Below are positions 42,401 to 51,381 of a DNA stretch of 64,000 nucleotides, piece after piece. A model generated the notes under the pieces. The model did not search any database, was not told where the DNA came from, and worked only from the letters and a program-made list of their open reading frames with translations. Location: positions 40,923,430 to 40,987,429 of the forward strand of contig NC_087065.1 of NCBI RefSeq assembly GCF_963678635.1, read 5' to 3'. Position 1 is the first letter of the stretch. Every line of letters starts with the position of its first letter. The stretch comes from Symsagittifera roscoffensis (lineage: Eukaryota; Xenacoelomorpha; Acoela; Convolutidae). A program made the position numbers and the translations under genes.

Positions 42401-44938
42401 TTGACGGAGTTTATTATATTAGTCGAAAGGTATTGTTGTCCTGAGCTCAAATTTGAAAAGATATTTCACCTGTAATCATTTTTCGTAAAGCCATATTTCG
42501 TTTGTTACTAGGAGCGAAATCGATCATTTTGTAGTTAATATGTCGTGTGGGAAATTCACGCTCGACTAGCACGAATTTCCCAAAAAATCTCAAATTAAAA
42601 AAACTCATTTTTATTCAGTCAATCGAGCAAATGCCGATCGAAATAATGGATTTCTTATAATCCACTGAAGATGTCAACTTCTTGAAATATAAAATCATAA
42701 TTTACCTCCAGTAGTTTTTCGTAAAATTCTGGGGGTTTGAAAATTGCCAAATTGTCCATGATCTGGACTAAATTATCCGCGCTTTGAACAATTCATTCAT
42801 AAAGCTGTGAGCATAACGCGAATTATTTATGCGTGGCAAATTATCCCGCATAACAAAATTGTTCCGAATTGAATTAGGGCTAGCTTATTGAACATATTTT
42901 TCCGTATTTTCCATGTTTTCGTACGACTCAGATTTTCACACTTTGATTTTGTCCAAAACTTATAGGTTTTCAATATCTTCTTTTCCCAAAAACGATTCGT
43001 TATGAAACAAAACTGCTCGTATCAGGGCGAAGATCTGAATGTTTCGACTGCCTATTAAGGTTTATGGAGCAGTAATAACATTAAAAAATTAAAAATAGAA
43101 AAAATGAATTTTTTTTTTTAAATTTGAAATTTTTTTTATAAAAATCATCTCCCCACACGCCATATAAAGTACAGAAGGATAGATTTCGCTACTTATAACA
43201 AATACATTATGGCAAAAAAGCTTCGTTAAACCAATTTGGAACGATTTCTAAGACGGATTAACTCTCCGCTTACGCGTTAATAGCGTAAAATATAGCGCGC
43301 GTTAATTGTCCCAAATTGGCAAAAATGGCAATCTTTAAACCCCCATAACTTAACAAAAAATTATCACCGGTGAAATATTTTTTTCAAATTTGAGCTCAAG
43401 ACAACAATACTTTTCGAATGATTAAAAAAACCGTCAAAAATGGCTAGTTAAAAAGTCGAAATTTGTCTGAAGAAAAAATAAAACCACCCCGAGCACAAAT
43501 ATTCCGTTGTTTTCGTATCGAAAGTCGGAACAATAAAGTGCAGTCGGAATATTCAGGGGGTGACCGCTCGACTAGCATAAAGCTCGACTAGCATAAAAGT
43601 TTGAAATCTTGAAAATGTATCGACTAGCATAACTTTATAGGATTATTTCTCAGAAATACAAAACAATAAAAATGCGTTTAAATTGGAATGAAAAATTGAA
43701 CTTTGAGCAGTTGAGAAATTAAGCATCAAAAACCACTTTACGATTTGTAATGATTTGAACCAAAGACTGATCGTCGCGCAAATTGTGAAATGAATGAAAA
43801 AACTGATTGGATCTAATTAATCACCATATTGGTTACAAAGTACAAACTTTATCGGATCTAACAATCTCCCCCTTTTCAAGAAGGGAGGAAGAGATTTTTA
43901 AATAGATCAAGTCGGCCAGATCTTTTTAACTATCCCCCTTACATTGCAAAAGACGAGATTTGTTTCTAGGTGTTTACTATATGCTTAACCATTGTTGTTA
44001 TTTTTTATAGGGGTGGCATTCGTTACTAGTAACCCTAGGGAGGGAAATACTTGAAGAAATTCAGTTGGTCGAATTTTCGAGCAATCAGAATGGGGCGGAG
44101 ATTCTTTAGTAGGCATCATAGGGGGATTGTTAAATAGATCCAAAAATTCGCATGTTTAATTAATTCTTTATAGGGGGCCATATATTGTGAGTAATGATTT
44201 TAGTTCTGACTAATTGAACTTTGTATTTCGATTTTTATGCTAGTCGATACGATTTTCAGTTTTGAAACTTTTATGCTAGTCGAGCGTTATGCTAGTCGAT
44301 ACACCGCCATTCAGGGCATTGCCCTGATATACGCGCAGTCGTGTTATGCCAATGCCTTCTGCTCGAAATTATTGCACATAGGGTTATTTAGTGTGAAATT
44401 TCAGGGTTTTAAATTTAACGCGTTGGAGGTAATTTGAACCCTCTCTGAAGTCAATACAGTTTGAATTGAGGCCAGTTATTTGCTCACATTGTACTGGAAA
44501 TAGTGCGTGTGTTTCTACGAAATATTTTTTACTGCGAGAGTAACTTCAGTTACGCTAAACAATACAAGCACTATGTTAACTAAACACTATACAAAAATAT
44601 GACCTCTGATTTCAGATAGTTACAGAAGCGTTATCTAGTGATCTGCTACGAAAGATACACAAGCCGACTATTTAAACTTTCCAACCCTCATTTTGTTCCA
44701 CCCTTTAACAAAAATGCAGAAACCATGTCAAAGCTTTATTGCATTCTATTTGTCTTACTTTACAGTAGGTGGACGACTGGGGGTCGACGTCGACAGTTGC
44801 GATGTAGTCGGGGGTAGCTTCGTCCCCTCCCTCACTCTTTCGGACACACACCACGTACAACAACCTCTCCCTCTCCCCTTTCGTCGCCGCATCCTTCGGA
44901 GTAGGGAATCCAGGGCCCTTGCAGCACGTCGTCGGCAT
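30327..44938 (-). CDS. SELENBP1: SELENBP1, methanethiol oxidase, nine coding exons, 473 aa
   Basis: Exons on the minus strand are 44938-44759, 36756-36571, 35719-35602, 35208-35027, 34740-34555, 31776-31576, 31331-31186, 31024-30965 and 30489-30327. All introns are GT-AG and the phases join exactly to 473 codons plus TAA, against 472 aa in the human protein (remembered). Family-wide segments are present in order: [109 protein letters not shown] and a GGDCSSDIW end. The enzyme is cytosolic and oxidises methanethiol to hydrogen sulfide, formaldehyde and hydrogen peroxide, using a beta-propeller fold. Cys59 in STYC corresponds to the selenium-binding Cys of vertebrates. The frame is intact and the gene is very probably functional. 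Confidence 0.96.
30550..30641. repeat. Two-copy tandem duplication in SELENBP1 intron 8
   Basis: Units 30550-30596 and 30597-30641 share ACTAAGTGGGGGTAAATTAT and the following bases almost exactly. Confidence 0.85.
30965..31024 (-). CDS. SELENBP1: SELENBP1 exon 8 (residues 400-420)
   Basis: A 60-bp exon after acceptor TTCTCAG, coding [19 protein letters not shown]; donor GTGAGT. Too short for ORF finding; placed by family alignment and phase. Confidence 0.9.
31186..31331 (-). CDS. SELENBP1: SELENBP1 exon 7 (residues 352-400)
   Basis: Acceptor GGTTCAG, then [12 protein letters not shown]; ends DGKR plus AT before donor GTCTGT. The choice of this GT rather than a later one is set by the frame of exon 8. 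Confidence 0.9.
31576..31776 (-). CDS. SELENBP1: SELENBP1 exon 6 (residues 285-351)
   Basis: Acceptor CGGTTAG, then [12 protein letters not shown]; contains [16 protein letters not shown]; ends KLVGK before donor GTAGAG, phase 0. Confidence 0.93.
32200..32470 (+). repeat. CAGGGGCGGATTTAG-type MITE, copy 1, diverged
   Basis: It starts CAGTAGCGGATTTAAGGGGG and shares the GTTCCAATATATATTC and GCGCGCCA landmarks with the other copies. The right end is not recognisable. Confidence 0.6.
32518..32596. repeat. Perfect 27-bp inverted repeat with 25-bp spacer
   Basis: Arms 32518-32544 and 32570-32596 are exact reverse complements containing CCGGTACCAACCGC. A strong hairpin or cruciform within SELENBP1 intron 5. 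Confidence 0.9.
33137..33200 (+). repeat. Short dispersed repeat (GAACATTCTGTGCTACCTGC)
   Basis: The same block occurs reversed at about 52975-53055 and in part at 7705-7735. Confidence 0.6.
33205..33718 (+). repeat. Half-kb dispersed repeat, copy
   Basis: It runs from ACGGAATACTTGTGCTTGG to ATACGAGCAGTCTGGTTT. Landmarks: GATATCGACTTCCTGAAATC, CCAATTTGGCCATGCTCTGG, GGGGCAGTC. Confidence 0.75.
33797..34310 (+). repeat. Half-kb dispersed repeat, copy
   Basis: It runs from TTGTTCCGACTTTCGATACG to ATACGAGCAGTCTTGTTT and contains GGCAGTCGGAACAATCAG near the end. A well-preserved variant with AACTAGCCATTTTTGACGG inside. Confidence 0.8.
34555..34740 (-). CDS. SELENBP1: SELENBP1 exon 5 (residues 223-284)
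   Basis: Acceptor TTCATCAG, then [12 protein letters not shown]; ends YIYKDQ before donor GTATCA, phase 0. Confidence 0.93.
35027..35208 (-). CDS. SELENBP1: SELENBP1 exon 4 (residues 162-222)
   Basis: Acceptor TTAAAG, then [15 protein letters not shown]; contains [17 protein letters not shown]; ends HVAN before donor GTAAGA, phase 0. Confidence 0.93.
35602..35719 (-). CDS. SELENBP1: SELENBP1 exon 3 (residues 123-162)
   Basis: Acceptor TGTTCAG, then VVGPEVLES; ends in GNGK plus one base before donor GTCAGT. Found by homology; no ATG-initiated ORF covers it. Confidence 0.9.
35883..36187 (+). repeat. CAGGGGCGGATTTAG-type MITE, copy 2
   Basis: 305 bp from CAGAAGCGGATTTAGGGGGG to AATCCTAGATCTGCCCCTG; the ends form an inverted repeat. 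It lies in SELENBP1 intron 2. Confidence 0.75.
36495..36560 (-). repeat. Piece of the same MITE beside the exon 2 donor
   Basis: It matches 36100-36160 reversed (GAGCTCTCCAAAATCACTAT and flanks). It ends about 10 bp from the SELENBP1 exon 2 splice donor. Confidence 0.8.
36571..36756 (-). CDS. SELENBP1: SELENBP1 exon 2 (residues 61-122)
   Basis: Acceptor ATAAAAG, then VIHRVMMPN; ends at LYK before donor GTCACC, phase 0. It contains [12 protein letters not shown]. An inverted piece of the CAGGGGCGGATTTAG element lies about 10 bp beyond the donor. Confidence 0.92.
37531..37725 (+). repeat. Half-kb dispersed repeat, short copy
   Basis: Both ends (TTCCAATTTTCGAAAAAAGTG and AAGTCGAACAATCAG, then GCCTTGTT) are recognisable, but the middle is deleted. 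Confidence 0.45.
37864..38218 (+). repeat. CAGGGGCGGATTTAG-type MITE, copy 3
   Basis: 355 bp from CAGGGGCGGATTTAGGGGGG to AATCCTAGATCCGCCCCTG. The best-preserved terminal inverted repeats. A truncated start of another copy lies at 37758. Confidence 0.8.
38808..39268 (-). repeat. Half-kb dispersed repeat, copy
   Basis: It starts AAACAAGACTGCTCGTATAT, with a GGGGTGAAGCCCC hairpin, and ends TTTGAAGTCGGAACAAAAT. Confidence 0.75.
39700..39920 (-). repeat. Half-kb dispersed repeat, partial copy
   Basis: It starts ACGAAGCCCTAATTATTCC, shares the AATGGCTAGTTAAAAAGCGAA block, and ends at AAAACCACACGAC. Confidence 0.45.
40100..40618 (-). repeat. Half-kb dispersed repeat, copy
   Basis: It has CTTTTAAGGTTTTTGGAGC, the CGCTTACGCGTTAATAGCCC block and GAACGTCGGAACAACTAT at the end. 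Confidence 0.65.
42308..42545 (+). repeat. Half-kb dispersed repeat, left part
   Basis: It starts TTGTTCCGACTTTGGTAACG and continues to AGGAGCGAAATCGATC, then breaks. Confidence 0.6.
42610..43012 (+). repeat. Half-kb dispersed repeat, partial copy
   Basis: It has the GATCGAAATAATGGATTTCT, TGGTTTGAAAATTGCCA-like and CGCATAACAAAATTGTTCCG blocks. It is joined tail to head with the next inverted copy. Confidence 0.55.
43013..43540 (-). repeat. Half-kb dispersed repeat, copy
   Basis: It starts AAACAAAACTGCTCGTATCAG and ends CGAAAGTCGGAACAATAAA. The end pattern is the exact reverse of the 33797 copy. Confidence 0.8.
43559..44308. mobile_element. 750-bp hAT-like non-autonomous element with repeated TIR motif
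   Basis: It is bounded by an 8-bp duplication ATTCAGGG (43551-43558 and 44309-44316) and sits inside an end of the half-kb repeat, so the empty site is recoverable by eye. Its ends carry CGACTAGCATAA in inverted orientation, two or three copies per end (GCTCGACTAGCATAA, TATCGACTAGCATAA). No ORF is recognised. The 8-bp duplication suggests mobilisation by a hAT transposase (inference). Confidence 0.75.
43854..44141. repeat. MITE with GGATCTA...TAGATCC ends, copy 1 (nested)
   Basis: The left end GGATCTAACAATCTCCCCCT and right end AGGGGGATTGTTAAATAGATCC are inverted. It sits inside the 750-bp element, so it is a nested insertion or an internal module. Confidence 0.65.
44759..44938 (-). CDS. SELENBP1: SELENBP1 exon 1 (residues 1-60)
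   Basis: ATG at 44938. The protein starts [11 protein letters not shown], aligning with the family start, and ends at TYCK before donor GTAAGA, phase 0. Confidence 0.92.
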
Positions 44939-45295
44939 CTTGTGTTTTTCCTAGTTCAACAAACAATATCGTACCACGAGCGAAATATATTTAGGAGCAA
45001 AAAATGTTGTAGCTGAATTTTTTCAAAGTTTGAAAGATGTTTTACTTTTGCTTTGCCGAAAGGAGAATAGAGACGGACGAATAAAGCACGTAAATCTAAA
45101 GCAATCGAATATTTTTGTTGCGGATGTTGTTTTTCATCTGATGTGAGGGGAATACTTCTCAGGCCGATATAGTTAGTAACAAAAAGTTAGAACAAATACA
45201 GATAAATAAAAAGAGTAAATTTCAGGTGACCTTGAGTCATACTTACTGTTTGATAAGTTAGCTTTTGAATGCCAATTTGTCTGAAATAAAGTTAA

Positions 45296-45481
45296 TGCCA
45301 AATTGTTGGCAATATTGGTGACCTTGAGCAATTTAATCGATCAAAAACTTCAGCTTTTGGGCTAAAAAATTTTTTTGACAAGTTTTTTCCGCGTCAAAAT
45401 AAGCAGTTTTATGTTTCAGTTTCGTTAATTTCGTTCAGTTTCGTTGACCGAAAAAATATTGACAACAATTTGGCAGTAACT
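45296..45481. repeat. MITE with GCCAAATTGTTG ends, copy 1
   Basis: Left TGCCAAATTGTTGGCAATAT and right ATATTGACAACAATTTGGCA are inverted, about 185 bp apart overall. Confidence 0.65.
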
Positions 45482-45542
45482 ACAGATCATTTGCTCGTTT
45501 TAACAATTCTTTCCGCTCCAACTTTTTGCAATATTCTACGCA

Positions 45543-45760
45543 GTTGCAAAACCTTCGGACAGACAGAAATAATTAAAAGAAATAATTGAACAGAAAGAGC
45601 AATCTGCCAGTTTTAAAAAATTTTTGCACGCAAATTTGCAGGTGACATTGAGACATAGTTTTTGTCTGAAAATTATTTTTGCATGCAAAAATTGTCCGAA
45701 AAAGTTCATTTGCTCTTTTTAATTTTTTGTCTGTCCGAACCTTTTGCTACTATAGAGAGT
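45543..45760. repeat. MITE with TCGGACAGACAGAAAT ends, copy 1
   Basis: Left AGTTGCAAAACCTTCGGACAG and right TCTGTCCGAACCTTTTGC are inverted; the centre holds the palindrome TTGCATGCAA. A second left end follows at 45768. Confidence 0.65.
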
Positions 45761-45872
45761 TGCAAAAAGTTCGGACAGACAGAATTAATTAAAAAAGAGC
45801 AACTGTCTAGACATCAACGGAAACTAAAACTGAAATAGACATAACGTGGAAAATTCATAAAGCAGAGTTACG

Positions 45873-46066
45873 GGATCTACTTAACACTCCCCCTTTCAAG
45901 AAAGGGGAAGAGATCGTTACTAAGGTTACTTGCAGCAAACTGTCGACCAATCAGAATGCAGCAAAATCCGAGTTTACATACAATGCTTTTGTGCGATATT
46001 ATTGTTTTTACTTACAAGGGTGGAGATTTTTTAGTAGATACAATAGGGGGATTGTTAAGTAGATCC
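45873..46066. repeat. MITE with GGATCTACTTAACA ends, copy 2
   Basis: 194 bp; GGATCTACTTAACACTCCCC at the left and the reverse (GGGGGATTGTTAAGTAGATCC) at the right. Confidence 0.75.
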
Positions 46067-46410
46067 GAGTTTCGCTCAAAATCTATAACCACGGCGGGCA
46101 ATTGCATCCGAAGCGTCGAAATGTTTTATAGTAAAATCTGGATGCTCATAGCAGTATTTAAAAATTAGGCTAGCATAATCATCGGATAATCAACAATCTC
46201 GCGATTTGAATTTGGTCTGAAAAAATTTCAAGGTTGTTCGGTTTCTGTCTATACGAACTTTTTGCTACTAATTATAATTACATATAAGTTTTAAATGAGA
46301 CCACCGGATTAAACTAGAAATTTAAAAGACACAGCTTGAAAACGAAACGGTTATATAGCTTTTAACAACTTTATCTGACAACGTCTTAAATTTCTGGTAA
46401 TAAAAGGAAT

Positions 46411-46774
46411 GCCAAATTGTTGACAATATCCGTGACCTTGAGCAGTTTAATCGGTCAAAAAATATAGCATTTTTAGTAAATTAGTTTTTCGGAAATCTTT
46501 TTTACATTCAGAGCGGTTTTAGGTTGATTAAAGTTGATCAATGAGTTTTGGGTTGAATAAAATTTGTTCAGAGTCGTTGATCGAAAAGATTTTAAGGAAT
46601 TTGAACAAAGTTAATTAATCTAAAACTGTTTAGTTTCTTACGAAGTTCCACATTTAAAAACGGATCACAAAAAACTAATTCAAATAGAATATTAAAACTT
46701 TGACCGATGTAATATTAAATTGCTCAAAGTCACGAATATTGCCAGTAATTTGGTATATAAGGGCAATTATAGAG
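46411..46774. repeat. MITE with CCAAATTGTTG ends, copy 2
   Basis: Left CCAAATTGTTGACAATATCC...GACCTTGAG and right CAAAGTCACGAATATTGCCA...AATTTGG are inverted. Single left halves occur again near 47050 and 47495. Confidence 0.65.
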
Positions 46775-47237
46775 TTGCATTTGAGCTGTCGAAAGACCAA
46801 ACCAAAATGACTACACTTTTCAGAGGTCGGTAATTGAATGTAACACTAAGCCCTTAACTTCAAAACAATTTTCCTTACCAGCAACCTGACATGCAAATCT
46901 TCAGTAGAAAATAAAACATAAAACGCCGGTGAAACGGCAACCAAGAATTTCAAAGAACTACTTTTAATAAGTTTCATCTTGGTGATCAGATTCTTTCGAA
47001 ATCTTAAGACGTTGTTCAATAATTTTGTTTAAAAAAATGTATTTGTTTATAACAAACTGCTGGCAATATCTGTGACCTTGAGTAATTTAATCGGTCAAAA
47101 TCTACAGCATTTTTGGATGATTGGTTTTTGTTAAGGTTGTTACGCGTGAAAATCAGTGGAAAACCTAAGTGCGACACGGAAATTAGCAGTCTTGCGGTTC
47201 AACTACGCTTAGATTCATGGATTGAAAGGGATATTGG

Positions 47238-47440
47238 ACAATTCGGACAGGCAGAAATTTAAAAAAAATAACGAGCAAATGACCCCTTTGCGACAAATTT
47301 TGCATGTAAAAACAAATTTTTAAGACAAAAGTATGTCTCAGGGTCACCTCAAAACTCAAGTTTGCATGCAAAAGCTGTTCAAATATGGCATATTGCCCTT
47401 TTTAGTTACTTTTTGTCTGTCCAAATTTTTTGGAGTTCTG
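47238..47440. repeat. MITE with TCGGACAG ends, copy 2
   Basis: Left AATTCGGACAGGCAGAAATT and right TTTTTGTCTGTCCAAATTTT, with TTGCATGCAAAA inside. Confidence 0.6.
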
Positions 47441-48568
47441 TACGCACTGTAAGGGCATTTACAGATAAGCAACAGCAGCAGACTAAATTACAGTTGTTGT
47501 TAATATCGGTCACCATAGGCAACCTAGTGTGTCAAAAACAGCTTTTCGGCTTTATTAGGTTTTTAACAGTGCTTTACGAACTATATCGAGTAAAACTGGA
47601 TGACTGACGCCAAATTGAGCATTTTTAGGTTATTTAAGATGGCTGAAATTTGATAACTGAAAAGACCTTACCGAAAATTGCTTCAACTATATAGGTTCAG
47701 CTAAAAAATTATCTGAGATAGAGAAAATTGCAAAATTTTTAGTTAGACAGAATCAATTTTAAAAAGCAAATAACATTATTCAGAAATGTTTAAAACGCAA
47801 AAACAGTTTTTTAGGAAGTATGTTTGTCTGAAGGTTGCCTGGAAAAACGAATTTTGCCGCATATTTAGTTTCAATTGGCCGATTGCTTTTTTACAGTCAA
47901 TGAAGCATTTTGGAGTTAATTCATGGTCATATGTTCATATCATTCAATTATTTCAATTCGCAGTTTTTGCAGCTCTTGTTTTTTCAAAACTCGATAAATT
48001 GTGCGATGATAAATTTTAATCCAAAATGTTCACTTCTTTGGTCAATTGCATCTTTGAGAATCCCGTTTCTTAAAACTCTCATCAAACAAATCCAGTTTTT
48101 GTTGAAGTTTATTTTCATTCCGTTTATAAAAATGATTTTCTGTCGACATAAAATGAATACTAAACTTAAGCATTTGAATGATATCAATTAGGTAATGGGC
48201 AAAAATCAACAGTAAATTTTACATAATGAATCAGTTTTTAGTATCAACACTGGTATACATTCAAAATTGTGGGTAAATTGAAAACTTTCAAAAAGAGGAT
48301 GAAACTGCAGTTCGAATTAGTGAGAACGTTTCTCCTTCAGACATCGTGCGTAAAGACAAAATATTAGCAAAAGGCCTTGATTCAAAAAAGAAACTCCTAC
48401 TGTCAAAACTTATTTCAGCAAAGGGTTGAGCGCGGGGAAAATTACAATTGCAAAAAAATCCTAATTTTTAAACATATTTTGCAAGAAGTCAAATGGAAAA
48501 CTAATAAGTTTTCTTGTCTTTGGTTTTTGAATGCCACAAGGTATTGTTCGCGGTTTTCGCATGGAACA

Positions 48569-49078
48569 CTTGTTGTTCCGATTTTCGAAGAAAACGAATT
48601 ATTTATGCTTGGGGTGTTTTTTATTCGGTCAGTTTTTGGCGATCAAAAAAATAGTTATTAACAAACCATTTCTTTACATAAAAAATATTGACTCCTTGAA
48701 ATCGAATTTAAAAAAGCTGCTTTACTCTTAATTAATCACTTTTTGCAAAGTTCTGGGAGTCTGAAAATTTCCAATTTGGCCATGCTCTGGACTATTTCAT
48801 GCGCGCTTTGGAGACTTAATTCATAATACTGAAAGTATAATACGAAATATTTATGCGTGACGAGTTATCTTGCACAACAAAACCGCCCGAAATTGAATGA
48901 ATTGAGGCTATCGGTCTTTATAATTTCGTAACTTGACTTTTCACACATGATTTTTTTATATTGAACAAAAATGATAGTTTTTCAACATTTTCTATTCTTG
49001 AAAACTAACCGATATGCACCGAGGGAAAATCGTGACGTTCAGGGCTTTGCAATGATGTACTAGCAGTCTTGTTTCATC
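48569..49078 (+). repeat. Half-kb dispersed repeat, copy
   Basis: It runs from TTGTTCCGATTTTCGAAGAA to TACTAGCAGTCTTGTTTC, with the usual internal order. Confidence 0.75.
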
Positions 49079-49079
49079 A

Positions 49080-51015
49080 ACGTTTCAATAAAAACAACGC
49101 TTACACAATCTGGCAAGTGTCGCTTTCGATTTGGACCAACTAGCATGAAAACACGGCCTAGAAATCATTCAGAGGTAAAAAATGCAAAACACTGAGTACA
49201 CTAACATTAGTCAGTAGCGAGCACTTGCTTATGTGTAATAGTTTTTATCACAAGTGATGAAGATAGCAAGAAATTTATGACTCCTTACTTTTCAGAATCT
49301 TAAGCTGTAAACCATTGTTTTCAAATTTTTCAAGGGGCGGAGGATTATTTTAGTTCGGCGTGACTTTTCTCCTAAAAATAAGGACTTTAAAAAGCAATTG
49401 ACATACACATTTAGGACGATCTGAAAACTTCTGTCAAAAACTTTATATGACGTAGTCTGGTGTCCTTCATTTTATTAACAAACAATTGAACAACGTACAT
49501 TTCACTATGTTATCATTTCACTGCCAAACAATTTAAACACTTAACATTTAACTCCATTTAAGTTTTAACACCAGAATTGTTGCCGTATTAACACCTTGTC
49601 TTAACTCCTATCACATCAAAGCTATTCCTGGAAAAAAGGCAAGTATCAAAATATAAAATTTGAGCTATCTCAATTATACATGCTAAAATGAGGCTTCGTA
49701 TTTTAATTAGGATTCTTATCGATAAGCTTTTCTCATTTTTTTATTAGAATTTGGTTAAACCAACATGATTATTGAAAAAAACGTGCTTGTGCTAATTTAT
49801 AAAAAACTCGACCGTGTTGCCAGGTTTCGTGTTGCCAAGTTAAGATAAGGGGCTGGCAATTACTTTCATTTTGAGTTTTTGAGTTCAAAAAAAAGCTGAG
49901 CAAAGCGACCGTGTTGTAGGTTTAACTTCGAGAATGGTTCTCAAATTGAATGACTTTTAACTTTTTGGCATTAGTGGAAGCTTTTTTGTGTACCGCCTGG
50001 AAATGTCTATAAAAGTTACGCAATTTTTAAGCAAAGGACGTTTAATTATTTGAGGTGAGCACCTGTGAAGTTCATTGAAAAATTACTTGTTTTTGAGTTG
50101 CATCATTTTAGCAATTCGAATTACTGGCAAGGTCATTCCTGTTCAAAAATTTACGCAAACTAAGCAGCGCGAAATAGTTTGATTTTAAATGGCAAAAAAG
50201 TTTCTCGCTTTTTGTTGATGTTTACCAAGTTCCTTCTGAAGTAAATTGTCTTTTATTTTAGGATTAAAACTAGGTTTCCTTATAGAAAGGGCTTTAAAAT
50301 GTATGTTTTTAAATTGCTAAAATAACAAAAAATAGATAGTGAAACTGTATAGTGTTAGGTTGTTTAGTGTTCAAAACGTGGGAGCCCCCATCTATATTCC
50401 AAAAATGCTGAACAAATGTGTCAGAAAATTTCTGTACAATCAAATTTTCGAAATTTACGAAGCAAATTTATATGATGGGTATTTTCTTTTGCTTTTTGTT
50501 CTACACTGGGAAACTTGCACTGGGAAATCCAAATGACACGAATCAATTTCTTTCAACTTTTTTAGCCATAATTAGTGAACGGCACTATGTTAAAACCTGC
50601 TGCAATTTTATTGTTATTCAGAAGAAAAAGATGAAATATTCATCAGTGGTTTTTCATTCAGTCATTTTTCAGTTTTCAATAATCTGATCCTGCAATCTAT
50701 TTTTATTGGCTGAAAAACGATGTAAGGTTTGCGTTAGGATTAGGAGGTAGATATTGGTGATTTAACCAAAACAAAGCTTTTTAAAATCCAAAATATAGAA
50801 TTTGCGAGATTTGCTTGGTTAATCAATTATTGCAAAAAATCTAAGACCGAGGGGCGGTCGGGATATTCAGGGCTCCGTCTTGATACGTTTTTTTTTCTAA
50901 TTTTTCCATCTGCGTTTTTTTATCGCGAAAAGCACGCATCGTATGAATAGGAGAGTTTTCGCATGCGCGAAGGACCGAACACAAAAAATATCAACCAATC
51001 AACGCGGTGGCCAGT
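49080..51015. other. Non-coding stretch
   Basis: No motif-bearing ORF. A repeat end fragment (GGTCGGGATATTCAGGGCTC) is at 50856. Nothing else is recognised. Confidence 0.5.
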
Positions 51016-51365
51016 CAATAAGCAAAATGGTCTAAGAGCAGAAAAGGTCCAAGAGCAGAAAAACTGCAAAATGTCAACTTTTATAAGCTAATCGGTTACC
51101 TAATTATCAGAAATGTCAATAATAACAAAGCAACGAATATTCTATGTATAACTTGAATAATTTAATCAAGATTTTTAAAAAAATATTATCAAAAAACTTA
51201 ATGAAATTACTCAATTCATGCATAATTTATTCGTGCTCTAGGTATTTTTGACCATTTTAATAATTTGCTTTGTCAATTAGCCCGTATAAACCAACGTAAG
51301 TCAATTTTGTTCTGTTGTTCTGCTCTTGGACCCATTCTGCACTTGGACCATTCTGCTTATTGCTC
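51016..51365. repeat. MITE-like element with doubled TIR motif
   Basis: The left end 51016-51063 (CAATAAGCAAAATGGTCTAA, then GGTCCAAGAGCAGAA) and right end 51311-51365 are inverted repeats of about 48 bp, each with two copies of the GGTCCAAGAGCAGAA-type unit. CCAATCAACGC lies on both sides (50995-51005 and 51371-51381). Confidence 0.65.
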
Positions 51366-51381
51366 CGCCTCCAATCAACGC

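Larger units (their letters stand above)
36757..44758. other. SELENBP1 intron 1, 8 kb, repeat-packed
   Basis: No coding exon is seen inside. It holds at least seven copies or pieces of the half-kb repeat, one CAGGGGCGGATTTAG element and a nested hAT-like element. ORFs within it are repeat shadows. Confidence 0.75.
44939..48568. other. Upstream region of SELENBP1: small inverted-repeat elements only
   Basis: No host exon is recognised. Several MITE families occur (listed separately). The SELENBP1 promoter must lie just above 44938, but no TATA box or other core element is evident. Confidence 0.5.
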
